Origin: G965232465 sp965276005
Lineage (GTDB): Bacteria; Pseudomonadota; Alphaproteobacteria; JAQWUY01
Length of the DNA: 64,000 bases
Assembly: GCA_965276005.1 (NCBI GenBank)
Contig: OZ254962.1
Span: forward strand, 2,356,001-2,420,000
Direction: 5' to 3'
The notes beneath the pieces are model-generated. The model had not been told where the DNA came from, ran no database searches, and saw only the letters and a program-made list of their open reading frames with translations. Shown here piece after piece: positions 11,901 through 17,929 of this stretch. Numbering within the stretch: position 1 is the stretch's first letter; the number at the start of each line of letters is the position of its first letter. Made by a program: the position numbers and the translations under genes.

Positions 11901-13357
11901 ATGACGGCACGGCTGGGGCGATTGTAACCGTCAACACAGCGGCGGGCAAAGACGGGGTTAGCGACAGCACCGCCAACAACACCGGTTTAGCGGCGGCGGA
12001 TGCGGTAACATTAAACCTGAATAACAGCGAGGCGGTGGGCAAGCGGGCGTTTAAGTATGCGGATAAGAGTGTAGAGACAGACAAACAGATATTTATTGAC
12101 GATTCGAATGCCATTACACTAACGGGTATAAAGGCAAAAAACTATACTTTAAAAATGGTGCTTGCAGATGGCACCCTTGTGCATGCAAATGGAAATACGG
12201 GCAAAGCAGTAAAGGATTTACAGTCTAGTATCAACAAGAGAGCGTTAATCGTTACCGCAGCAACCGTGCAGTCGACCCGTGTATATGATGACAGCACCGC
12301 TGTAACCCTGTCGGGACGGGTGCTCAAGACAGCCAGTGGCGACAGTGGTTGGGTCGGCAGCGAAGGCAGTGGTATATCCTTTGATAGTATTGTAACTGGC
12401 AGTTTGCAGGGGGCAACCGCCGATGCCAATGTGGGCAATAATAAACCGGTCATCTTGTCTGGTCTGTCATTGAAAACAAGCGGTTTATCTGCGGCAGTAA
12501 CAGACATATTGAAAAACTATATATTGGTACACGATACCAGCAAAACCACCACAATTACCCCGAAAATTTTGACTTTAGATCCCAGCCAATTTAAGGTGAC
12601 GCCATCGCCAAACAATTCGGATATTGCAAACCTGTCGTTAAAAGACGGTAACTCGTGGGGATACAATAAGAGCGATTTGGTAAAGGCAGCACACGGCAAC
12701 CTAAAAATAAGGTTGGTCAATGGGGCGGCTGAGTATTACGATAAAAATCCCGGTGCCGGCAAACCCATACGGGTAAGAGATAAAGATAAATTTATCCTCG
12801 AAGGTGCCGTATACGCCGGCAATTATGCACTAAGTGTCGCAGGTGACGGTTCGATCATCGCAAATAAGCAAAGAATACCCGCTATAACAGGCACATTGAC
12901 CCAGTTCGTAAGCAAAAGTAAGAATACAGATTTGGGACAAAGTGGCGGTAACAGCGGCGGTATTAGTGGTGGTGGCAGCGGTGCGATGGCTGGTGTGATA
13001 TTGCTGGGTGCCGGTGCCAGTGGCGTTCTTCCCTTTGGGGGTATCGCCACCCTGTTTAGCGGCGGGGGCATATACGCCCGCCTAAACGGTATCGACATGT
13101 GGGCGACCGCACATCCACAACCCGCACCTGTCTCCATATTTAACACCGTCCCATCTATACAGGTAAAATACAAGGCAAAGTACACCACCACATACGACAC
13201 GGTGTTCTTGGCGAATAACATCAAGGCACAAAAAGTGGTACCGCTATACGAACTCGATGAAAAATTATACGAAACCATTAAGGAAATATTTGTCCATAGC
13301 AAAGGTATATCCGACAAAACTGCTGGTGCTAAGCTAGCAGACAACACCCCGGCGTAA
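2933..13357 (+). CDS. Giant adhesin 2: TPS/haemagglutinin domain, FG-GAP array, YDG repeats (3474 aa)
   Basis: Start ATG follows an AAAGGAG ribosome site. Residues 1-26 are a signal peptide ending FAYA. Residues ~27-290 match the haemagglutination-activity/TPS domain (NTVNFNQPN, RINANGSVFLVNPNGI), which normally directs two-partner secretion. A beta-helix-like region follows to ~540. From ~546 to ~2196 runs a long array of FG-GAP_2-type repeats (FG.SVALS.DG..LAVGA..DD.GG...GAVYLF), the beta-propeller motif also found in integrin alpha chains. Next come a haemagglutinin block (~2206-2262) and YDG-like repeats (RAYDGTARAF, MIYDSTTDIN, RAYDGTAGAI, RVYDDSTAVT) to ~3222. The end is a Gly-rich linker and the family C-terminal domain (~3380-3474). 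No beta-barrel is seen at the C-terminus and no TpsB gene is nearby. The ligand is unknown. Confidence 0.9.
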   Translation: MRKSYLTKKVFMVTTALYAVGNFAYAGTLPSDGKVTDGTASIYQQGNTLNIDQSTDKAIISWKSFSVGKDNTVNFNQPNRESATLNRVTGDFTSEIAGRINANGSVFLVNPNGIMITKHGVVDTGNFVASTLDLDNNDFLNGKYTFTKSGNNGVVTNRGAIFVDDGGFVALLGGAVQNKGTVRAFVGKVGFAGGEKIVMSLGDNDFLRVEVPTDKWQQLTDADGNKVAATLDLGGKIDSRGGFIDITVADASDILRQTISIDGIVSANTVSSQHGVISISGGTLSITGNGRITADADYGNAGTITIDSDSLDSGGTVSAVAQSGTGGTVKIALQQGASLNRGTVFDASGKQGGSVSFIGGLAGDRAYKVVGSGDFIADGSDGSGGYIDISSKNGLVGLFSGTVSATGSSRGGRIRIGGAFQGGAYDPKTSALDKKTQDLFGTRWSDTGGLVSAGKTSLGTGVHIDISSTSGTGGTAILWADHTTNNYASIDATGAVGGGAVEVSAKKKVDSFGLKRIEVGNGVILLDPKNVLITRFAGGLSQAKRIMSTAPITGFQMALNDGDAFGTSVAINEYGTRMAVGAPGDDTSENNAGAVYLFTIGGKGSRWGATLQQQYKIGGDNLKLDKLDLSDYDKPGSGYDSKRYGHADAANGKFGSSVAFNADGTKLAVGMPFVDKRVNDCGDYCYGYAPYEMTSNGWGRVLLFSIADKDWGSSVTKTAEIETGGSGYFGTGVALSDDGTKLAVGEIHDEGGHRDWYDWVYGDKKHKVNDGWRSYEQTFVEDGGSVSLYTLSGSGNSWGKTNERTKHILNSVGGLKLSGSDEFGYSVALSGDGSTLAVGATGDTTGTNYQSAGSVIPKSFVGAVYLFSVGGSKWGETVTKTAKIDDTLDWKSNGLYLDAHDNFGSSVALSDDGKKLAVGTKYDDTGGTNKGAVYLFTISGNTPKYRNKITSNAVSISAVAKFGSAVALSPDGKQLVVGAVGEDTGGTDRGAVYLLTIDWNKNTVSKHRIITHWNKLDLSNYNDDAFGRSVAISEDGTKMAVGAAGDDTKATNAGAVYLFRISDTGSKWGSSLQQQYKIDNSNVTLDYKKSGNPSDVKNGRFGASVAFNADGTKLVVGMPSVQKYAETYIDPTKDYPYIPYKGVTSGWGRVLLFAIGGNDWGTSVTKTAEIEQGGSGYFGFSVALSDDGTKLAVGELGDDGGHKDTQKYPQYKNTYVKDGGSVSLFTLSGSGNSWGSTNTRTKHILSSVGGLKLSAGDEFGYAVALSGDGTTLAVGATGDDTGVQYQSAGNIIPKSTAGAVYLFSVGGSTWGKTVTKTAKIDDTLDWKSNGLYLDAYDNFGSAVALSDDGKKLAVGAKYDDDGGTDKGAVYLFTISGNTAKYQEKITSGSVSISAAGKFGSSVAFNADGTRLAVGATGDGLGGTRQGAVYLLTVDWGRKTVSTNRTIKNTLLHFGGAVALSRDGTKLAVGAKGYGNKGAVYLFEINNRMGAWGEEVLYTSRISSGKGAGALSSGADFGDSVALSADGSRLAVGASGSSSRKGAVHLFTVAGVRWGSEVAPVKKIDTGVSGLSLVANDYFGSGVAFNADGTKLAIGARGDSSRGVSSAGAVYLFTVGGNTWGDIITKINKIDTRLYGLAPASDDGFGYSVALSADATRLAVGSIGADASVSKKNTGAVYLINIPMRRGYAWGALVKMSDRIADGAGVSLNVADKFGRGVALSDDGTKLAVGAEGDDTGHNDSGVVYLFTVGGSTWGNTATQTGKIADTRGVFVSDGDAFGTAVALTGDGSRLVVGAPSDDSSYVDAGTTHVFSISGSTWGNKVDHIHKVRDQLGFSLAKWEHFGYSVALNGDGTKMAVGAPLNGTGGTKRGAVYLFEVNDADGFGKSVHYTARIDNSNGVSLSDDDRFGESVALTNDGNTLVVGAIGDDTGGANYGAVYVLSISGNVWGSTVSQSKKYHSTTQGEFGRSVAISGDGSKLAIGSPEDKTKNTDNRGVVRLYSLDNSHNFTLAATYGHGDSVGGGTTLSLGYKEDFGVSVALSGDGSKLAVGALGDTRNNGRKGKVYLFTVGTGASWGTTLTQTNKIYHGQGVSLQPYDHFGSAVALNSDGDQLVVGARSDDTGGGERGAMYIFSVSGSTWGKKVVQDRKIAHNAGIVLTEEMEFGTAIALSGDGTKLAVGAPKMDGTFADEGSVYVFTVQGSNAVHIERKLKQGTNIKIVASNDITISGDITTTTGAGVLTLIAGRSIIVNKDIKINGGLKMTANTTASIDMTDPSDGDYGDDEDLNINDREAGKAQITVATGKTLSGGGGDLIIKMLTGKSGADADKTQTGKITVWKADGQRVSIVYAGSAGNASDSEIVILNGGQIKATGDLAKGAVAIELVADAFTNQSDNTALAIEDSTGDKGRYLVWTKTPVGNTIGGIPYAFAQFNATYTSGGGDFKASPIVHTANISGFIYSADPTLYLKLTNKTKVYDSTSDAPTSKDLAFESATVDGLKFKLGGLSGNSKKSIDFHATITGARGKFYDKNGAKQEHVGSDLTIKYTTAHTVTYKDGNGVPVYGLIKSPIIADTPAASITARKIYLHSSELVVANSNLYAGIGMYYSGTTALHLATQAGDDGFGKFGSKLGDAGDRIVGDDVQLQIAPGAFKLSAADYGARDVMFDNVSGITLTGSDGNNYALYLRGNIHGLGGTDKKISDIKSADNQRTGRSVIVLKRHLILDVNELEFKDRAYDGTARAFVTVRTNQDGFENTTNDGGVLAGDTITLSLNNSAAVGKRAFKYKDKYAGDTSKDILIDDAGGFSITGANVKNYTLRIRNKAGVLVHPYNNRGEAVKNLTSTITKRKLYFEAADLKAKFTGALRNGFDMIYDSTTDINFTDGKVGFKTGAVGTDGVMISGDDLALQFQSGAFKRDSADYGTREALFADVSKITFTGADKDNYALYLRKGVGQLAADTKVSDIKGSDNQNIGKTIAVDQRVLILDVAELIRKDRAYDGTAGAIVTVNTAAGKDGVSDSTANNTGLAAADAVTLNLNNSEAVGKRAFKYADKSVETDKQIFIDDSNAITLTGIKAKNYTLKMVLADGTLVHANGNTGKAVKDLQSSINKRALIVTAATVQSTRVYDDSTAVTLSGRVLKTASGDSGWVGSEGSGISFDSIVTGSLQGATADANVGNNKPVILSGLSLKTSGLSAAVTDILKNYILVHDTSKTTTITPKILTLDPSQFKVTPSPNNSDIANLSLKDGNSWGYNKSDLVKAAHGNLKIRLVNGAAEYYDKNPGAGKPIRVRDKDKFILEGAVYAGNYALSVAGDGSIIANKQRIPAITGTLTQFVSKSKNTDLGQSGGNSGGISGGGSGAMAGVILLGAGASGVLPFGGIATLFSGGGIYARLNGIDMWATAHPQPAPVSIFNTVPSIQVKYKAKYTTTYDTVFLANNIKAQKVVPLYELDEKLYETIKEIFVHSKGISDKTAGAKLADNTPA
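4597..7260 (+). repeat. Higher-order internal duplication in adhesin 2 (two ~1.3-1.4 kb copies)
   Basis: Within the FG-GAP array a block of several repeats occurs twice in the same order. AGAVYLF at 4711 recurs at 6094 (offset 1383 bp), and DTLDWKSNGLYLDA at about 5585 recurs at about 6893 (offset 1308 bp). Unusual inserts are shared, such as GDGST/GDGTTLAVGATGD.TG followed by YQSAG, and the GWGRVLLF repeat. This indicates a block duplication followed by small indels rather than independent repeat gain. Confidence 0.75.
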
Positions 13358-13361
13358 TATC

Positions 13362-13463
13362 CATTGTGCAAGGGGGGCTTTCATAAAACACATCCCCAAA
13401 CGGTAATGGCGATAAGACTTTAACCAACATTGCACAAGGGGGGCTTTCATAAAATACATCCCC
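13362..13463 (+). repeat. 36-bp direct repeat pair downstream of adhesin 2
   Basis: Bases 13362-13397 and 13428-13463 are near-identical 36-mers (CATTG..CAAGGGGGGCTTT then CATAAAA.ACATCCCC) differing at three positions, with 30 bp between them. Similar CCATTGTG.AAGG-like text follows the stop codons of adhesin 4 (about 63523) and of the adhesin pseudogene (about 17177), so the adhesin homology runs past the stop codon. Confidence 0.75.
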
Positions 13464-13468
13464 TGATT

Positions 13469-13500
13469 CACACCTAAACGGGTGTGGAGATGGGTTTTTT
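13469..13500 (+). terminator. Possible terminator after adhesin 2
   Basis: A short hairpin (CACACC, loop TAAACG, GGTGTG) is followed a few bases later by GGGTTTTTT. The stem is only 6 bp and the T-run is not immediately adjacent, so the call is tentative. Confidence 0.4.
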
Positions 13501-13523
13501 GCTTTCCTATCGATGTAGACTCT

Positions 13524-15218
13524 TTAATCTTGCGATTTGGCTAGCTGTTCTCGCAGGTCTTTTTTTGATAATTTGCCGATGATTGTTTTGGGTAAATTTT
13601 GGCGAAATTCTATTTCTGTTGGCATTTCCATAGGCGATAGGTGGGGTTTGATAAACTCCAGAATGTCGGTTTTGGTGGGGGTATGTGCCAACCCTGTCTG
13701 TAGGCTGATAAAGGCTTTTGGGGTTTCGCCTCGGTATGAATCTGCAATGCCGATGACGATGACTTCGCTGACATCTGGGTGTAAGGCGATGGCTTCTTCC
13801 ACATGGCGGGGGTACACATTGTAGCCGCTGCATATGATGACATCTTTGATGCGGTCGACCACATAGCAAAAGCCGTTTTCATCAAAGTATGCCACATCGC
13901 CGCTGCGAAAATATCCATCGCTGGTAAAGGTATCCCGGTTGTGATGGTGCCAATATTCCCGCATCACTTGTGGGCCTTTAATGCACAGCTCTCCCCGTTC
14001 GCCATCGGGCACACTTTTTTCTGGATCGTTTAAGTCGCGCAAGGACAATTTTGTCTGTGGCATGGGCATGCCAATACAGGCGGCACGAGAACTCCCATCG
14101 AATGGATTGGCACAGGCAATGGGGGAAGTTTCCGACAACCCGTATCCCTCCACCAATTCGATACCTGTTTGTTGTTCGAATATGGTTTTTGTGTCTACGG
14201 GCAAGCCGGCACCGCCACTCATACCGATTTTGACGGATTTTAATTTATGCCGTTGCTGTTTTGGTAATTGGGTGATGGCTTGGAATATGGTAGGCACGCC
14301 GGGGAACATGGTTACTTGTTGTTTGGCAATCAGGTTTAAGGCGGTTTTTAATTCAAATCGGGGCATCATAACCATACAGGCTTTTTTCTTAACCGCAAAG
14401 TTCATACACACGGTCATAGCAAACACATGAAACAGCGGTAAAAATGTGGCAAGCCGTTCTTCCCCCGTTTTAAACTGTGGTATCCAGTGGATAGCTTGGC
14501 TAATATTTGCCGATATGTTGGCGTGGGTTAAGACCGCCCCTTTTGCCCGTCCTGTGGTACCGCCCGTGTATTGTAAAACGGCAATGTCGTTTACATCTAC
14601 GGCTACAGGCGTTGGCGGCGGCAAGTCGACACCTATACTAGCGATGGTGTGGATAGTGTCGCATGCGGTTACCTTCGCCTTTTGTTTCGATTTTAACAAG
14701 TTAAACAACAGGCGTTTTACCGGTGGTAAGTGCTTATCGAACGGACATACAACGATATTTTGTAACGCCCCCTTGCCCAAAAACCCCGTTAAAGTGTCAT
14801 ACAACAGTGCCAGATCGAGAGTCATCATAACTTCCACATTCGAATCTTCAATCTGATACAAAAGTTCGTCAGCCGCATACAACGGATTAAAATTCACCAC
14901 AATCCCGCCCGCTTGCAGTATGGCATAATAACAAATAACATACCAAGGACCATTTGCCATAAATATACCCACACTGGTACCCTTGTCAACGCCCAGTTTT
15001 TGTAATCGGGCGGTCATCACAGTAATTTCGTTTTGGACTTCTGCAAACGACAAAGTGGTACCCATAAAGGCAATCGCATCGTTGTTTTTATACATATCGG
15101 GTATATCGTCCCACATAGTATGTAAAGTATATGTATCAATAGGGGCGTCCCATGTGGTATATTTTGGATAGCTTTTCAGATAAATAGGCAGTGTACTATC
15201 AAATGTTTTGGGTTTCAT
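13524..15218 (-). CDS. fadD: Long-chain fatty acid-CoA ligase (AMP-forming)
   Basis: This 564-residue enzyme of the ANL (acyl/aryl-CoA synthetase) superfamily should activate fatty acids to acyl-CoA using ATP, probably at the inner face of the membrane. The nucleotide loop QYTGGTTGRAKGAVLTH lies at about residues 216-232, motif YGLSETSP at 359-366, and the hinge and C-terminal motif (RSGDVAYFDENGF, DRIKDVIICSGYNVYP) near 430-462. Length is typical for bacterial FadD. A start ATG with an upstream GGAGAG-like site fits. The next gene on the same strand, the nitronate-monooxygenase homologue, ends about 90 bp upstream. The exact chain-length preference cannot be read from the sequence, and another acyl or aryl acid substrate is possible. 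Confidence 0.88.
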   Translation of the reverse strand: MKPKTFDSTLPIYLKSYPKYTTWDAPIDTYTLHTMWDDIPDMYKNNDAIAFMGTTLSFAEVQNEITVMTARLQKLGVDKGTSVGIFMANGPWYVICYYAILQAGGIVVNFNPLYAADELLYQIEDSNVEVMMTLDLALLYDTLTGFLGKGALQNIVVCPFDKHLPPVKRLLFNLLKSKQKAKVTACDTIHTIASIGVDLPPPTPVAVDVNDIAVLQYTGGTTGRAKGAVLTHANISANISQAIHWIPQFKTGEERLATFLPLFHVFAMTVCMNFAVKKKACMVMMPRFELKTALNLIAKQQVTMFPGVPTIFQAITQLPKQQRHKLKSVKIGMSGGAGLPVDTKTIFEQQTGIELVEGYGLSETSPIACANPFDGSSRAACIGMPMPQTKLSLRDLNDPEKSVPDGERGELCIKGPQVMREYWHHHNRDTFTSDGYFRSGDVAYFDENGFCYVVDRIKDVIICSGYNVYPRHVEEAIALHPDVSEVIVIGIADSYRGETPKAFISLQTGLAHTPTKTDILEFIKPHLSPMEMPTEIEFRQNLPKTIIGKLSKKDLREQLAKSQD

Positions 15219-15309
15219 ATGCTCTCTCCTTGTCTACATTTTGGGCTATATTTTGTACATGGGGTATATATACCATAAAAGAATATGGTATACTATAAAA
15301 AACATACAG

Positions 15310-16260
15310 TTACGAAGTATCGGGTGGCGTTGTGATATAGCGGACAATATCTTGTACGGGGCGAATAGCCTGTACATACCGTACGCTTTTGCCCGCACAC
15401 CAAATATTTTTATAATCGGCATCGAACGCCGATTTTTGCAACATTTTCACCCCCCGTATAAACCGCCAAGACTTTAACAGCCGTTTTAGTCGTTTGTTGC
15501 GATTGAGAAATTTTTCCACAATGGTTTCATCCAGCCGCATTTTTTGTACGGTTGGGGTGTTAATCACTGTACAAGGCGTACCCGACAAACGGCTTGTCAT
15601 CACAATATCATCGGCACCGTAATCGACAATCGCTTGTTTGTATGCGTGTTGCACACCGCATTCGTTGCTGGCAATAAACACGGTGCCGACTGATACCCCG
15701 CATGCACCGCTTGCCAAACGGTTTTGGTATGACACATAATCGCCGACCCCGCCGGCGGCAACAATCGGGATGTCAAACTGCTGTTGTAACATTTTTACCA
15801 AGTCGACAACGGCAATAGTCCCCGCATGTCCGCCCGCATCTGCCCCAACGGCAATCAAGGCGTCCGCCCCTAATTGTACCACTTTGTCGGCGTATCGCAT
15901 ATTGGTGACATCGCAAAACACTTTAATGTGGTGATGGTGGGCGGTGTCGATAACATGCTTGGGATTGCCCAGCGAAGTAATAATATAATCACACCCCACT
16001 TCACAGGCGATGCGTAATTGCCATGCGTACTGGGTATTGGATGTATGGACAATGATGTTTACCCCAAAGTGTATGTCTTGGTTTTTTAAAGCCGTCAAAG
16101 CGTCCCTATATTGTGATGCGGTGCGGAAATTGTGGGCGGGGATACAGCCGCTAATACCGCTGTTGTGGGCGGACACCAGCATATCGACATTCGACACCAA
16201 AAACATCGGTGCCATAATAATCGGGTGTTTAATATTTAAAATCTCTGTTAAGCATACCAT
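15310..16260 (-). CDS. Nitronate monooxygenase / 2-nitropropane dioxygenase-like flavoprotein
   Basis: The 316-residue protein has the FMN-dependent TIM-barrel signature of the nitronate monooxygenase family: N-terminal IKHPIIMAPMF, the glycine-rich GADAGGHAG at 139-147, and the phosphate-binding IPIVAAGGVGDY (about 164-175) followed by GACGVSVGTVFIAS. Such enzymes oxidise alkyl nitronates, and relatives include enoyl-ACP reductase FabK. The natural substrate is not predictable. The gene is followed on the same strand by fadD. Upstream is the mobile-element scar, so its promoter must lie within about 16261-16380. Confidence 0.8.
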   Translation of the reverse strand: MVCLTEILNIKHPIIMAPMFLVSNVDMLVSAHNSGISGCIPAHNFRTASQYRDALTALKNQDIHFGVNIIVHTSNTQYAWQLRIACEVGCDYIITSLGNPKHVIDTAHHHHIKVFCDVTNMRYADKVVQLGADALIAVGADAGGHAGTIAVVDLVKMLQQQFDIPIVAAGGVGDYVSYQNRLASGACGVSVGTVFIASNECGVQHAYKQAIVDYGADDIVMTSRLSGTPCTVINTPTVQKMRLDETIVEKFLNRNKRLKRLLKSWRFIRGVKMLQKSAFDADYKNIWCAGKSVRYVQAIRPVQDIVRYITTPPDTS

Positions 16261-16384
16261 AATTTATAAACATTTCTACATATATGCGGTTTAAACTGTA
16301 CACACTATATCACAGTGCATGCCGTAATACAATTTGTATAAAAATATAAGGCGTTGGTGCATTAGAATAGATATTGTATCCAAT

Positions 16385-16676
16385 TTTTAATGAAAAATAT
16401 GGTTAAAGTAGCTTTGACCATATGTGCTGTTTTGGCATCTCTTTTGCCAAGTTGCACACCACAAACCCTTTGCCCATCTCGGTCATAGGCTAGCCAGACC
16501 CAACATTTGTTCTTTTTTTTGAATAAAATGCCACATCTCGTCTAATTCCATTATACTAACAGTATCATTATCCTCGCTATCCTCTCGGAACCGTTCAATA
16601 TCATCACCAAGTTTCTTAACCCAACGCATAACTGTTGTATGTGGGACACCTGTAAGACGAGATATACCACTATTAT
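16385..16676 (-). mobile_element. IS1-family transposase fragment with frameshift
   Basis: On the minus strand the frame reads SGISRLTGVPHTTVMRWVKK, a helix-turn-helix region, then ELDEMWHFIQKK. After a run of eight A (plus-strand T at 16511-16518) it continues in another frame as NKCWVWLAYDRDGQRV then GVQLGKRDAKTAH, the catalytic region of IS1-type InsB. Removing one A joins the two frames. The N-terminal zinc-finger part and the C-terminal end of the transposase are missing, so this is a dead remnant. It abuts the adhesin pseudogene at about 16676-16690. Confidence 0.75.
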
Positions 16677-16679
16677 AGA

Positions 16680-17168
16680 TGATGCCTACAGTTTGGTGGC
16701 TGGGGATAAGGTAACGCTTAAAATTGCCAGTGGCACAATGCAGTTTGCAGACGCAAACGCTGGTACCCATAAAATCAGGATTAAAAATAAAGATGGGTTT
16801 ACACTAACCGGCGATGACGCAGGCAACTATGAAATTGCCATAAAGGGATATTCTATAAAATATCCTATCCCGTCACATACGCCCACTTGAATGGTATCGA
16901 TATGCAGGCAATTTCACAGCCGCTGGATATACAGCAGCTCACACAAACGGTGTTCAGCACCGCCCAATCCACACAGGTAAAATACAAGGGTAAATACACC
17001 ACCACATACGACATGACGATATTGGCAAATAATATCAAAACACAAAAGGCGGTACCCTTATACGAACTGGACGAAAAACTGTATCAAACTATCAAGGAAA
17101 TATTTGTGCAACAATCGCCGCCAGCAGAAAAAACCGCCGGCATCGATACAAACGATACCCCCCCCCTG
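16680..17168 (+). pseudogene. Adhesin C-terminal fragment (broken)
   Basis: The first segment (to about 16863) reads DDAYSLVAGDKVTLKIASG..., matching the late YDG region of adhesins 1 and 2. The frame then changes, with the Gly-rich linker deleted, to the family C-terminal domain (AHLNGIDMQAISQP, TTTYDMTILANNIK, LYELDEKLYQTIKEIF). At 17158-17166 a run of nine C throws the expected DTPPA-stop out of frame by one base, so translation would run on to 17252. The 3' flank (GCATAATATCCATTATGT) resembles those of the other adhesins. No signal peptide or N-domain is present. The fragment is flanked by the IS1 remnant, which suggests deletion of most of a former adhesin gene. Confidence 0.85.
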
Positions 17169-17277
17169 CATAATATCCATTATGTACGGTATACGCCAAT
17201 CGGGGTGCAGGCAAAGTGGTTTGGTAAATTGCTACATGTGTACACCGCATAAAATGGGAATCAAACCGCTTTGCGTG

Positions 17278-17841
17278 CTATGGTGTGTATTGCAATGTGT
17301 ACAGCCCATTTGGTGTCAATTGAATGTGTAGGCGGTCTGATAGAGCGGATATTTTTTTGCGTATTCTGGATATGTGGGTGTGGGCGGTATGGGTATGCAC
17401 TCCGTCTGCTATGCCCCATACGGTGTGTAACAAATCGTCTTTGTCGATGCTGTCTCGGGTCATAAGAGTTGCCATAATTTTTCCTTCGAGGGCGGTAAAT
17501 TGGATATATTTTTGCTTGTTATACAATAGGTTCTTTTCTGGATATAAGGTAAAATCTTGCCATATAATCGGGTGCTTGTTTTTGTATTGTCGGTATCGTA
17601 TATCCACATATGCCACCAATTTTTTAATGGTTGTGGGCAATACAATGTGCGTACCCAAAACGATTACGGGGCGTTGGGCATGTTGTTTAGGGGCGGGGGG
17701 GGCATTGGGCAGGGTGCCATCATCGATAATAAGGTGGCTGTGTTCTAAATCAGTAATGCGGATATGTGCCACAGCAGACAACAGATGGCTGAGGGTCTGA
17801 TGGAGAATCGGCGATGCTATGATGTGTATGTGTATAACCAT
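17278..17841 (-). CDS. Winged-helix (OmpR-type) DNA-binding protein without receiver domain
   Basis: I place the start at the ATG at 17841, which begins MVIHIHIIAS, because the longer reading frame would run through the degP terminator. The product is 187 residues. The last ~80 residues resemble the Trans_reg_C winged helix of OmpR-type regulators (FTLYPEKNLLY, FTALEGKIMATLM, HTHISRIRKKI, LYTLQYTP). The N-terminal ~95 residues have no clear phospho-acceptor aspartate pattern and I do not recognise them as a standard receiver. It lies just downstream of degP on the same strand, but a strong terminator separates them. Its targets are unknown. Confidence 0.65.
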   Translation of the reverse strand: MVIHIHIIASPILHQTLSHLLSAVAHIRITDLEHSHLIIDDGTLPNAPPAPKQHAQRPVIVLGTHIVLPTTIKKLVAYVDIRYRQYKNKHPIIWQDFTLYPEKNLLYNKQKYIQFTALEGKIMATLMTRDSIDKDDLLHTVWGIADGVHTHTAHTHISRIRKKISALSDRLHIQLTPNGLYTLQYTP

Positions 17842-17877
17842 AGTGTATATGTACACACAAATGTGTGTATCGGCAAC

Positions 17878-17905
17878 AAAAAAAGCGGGGGACGACCCCC
17901 CGCTT
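17878..17905 (-). terminator. Rho-independent terminator of degP
   Basis: Read on the minus strand, AAGCGGGGG and CCCCCGCTT form a 9-bp GC-rich stem with a 5-base loop, followed by a run of seven T. It lies 25 bp past the degP stop codon. Confidence 0.9.
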
Positions 17906-17929
17906 GTGTGTGATGGTTGTAAAGGAGCG

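Noticed and set aside
16390..16488. A 32-codon plus-strand frame beginning MKNMVKVALTICAVLASLLPSC, resembling a tiny lipoprotein signal peptide
   Set aside because: The same bases encode the conserved catalytic core of the IS1 transposase fragment on the other strand (WLAYDRDGQRV, GKRDAKTAH), so the lipoprotein look is a shadow.
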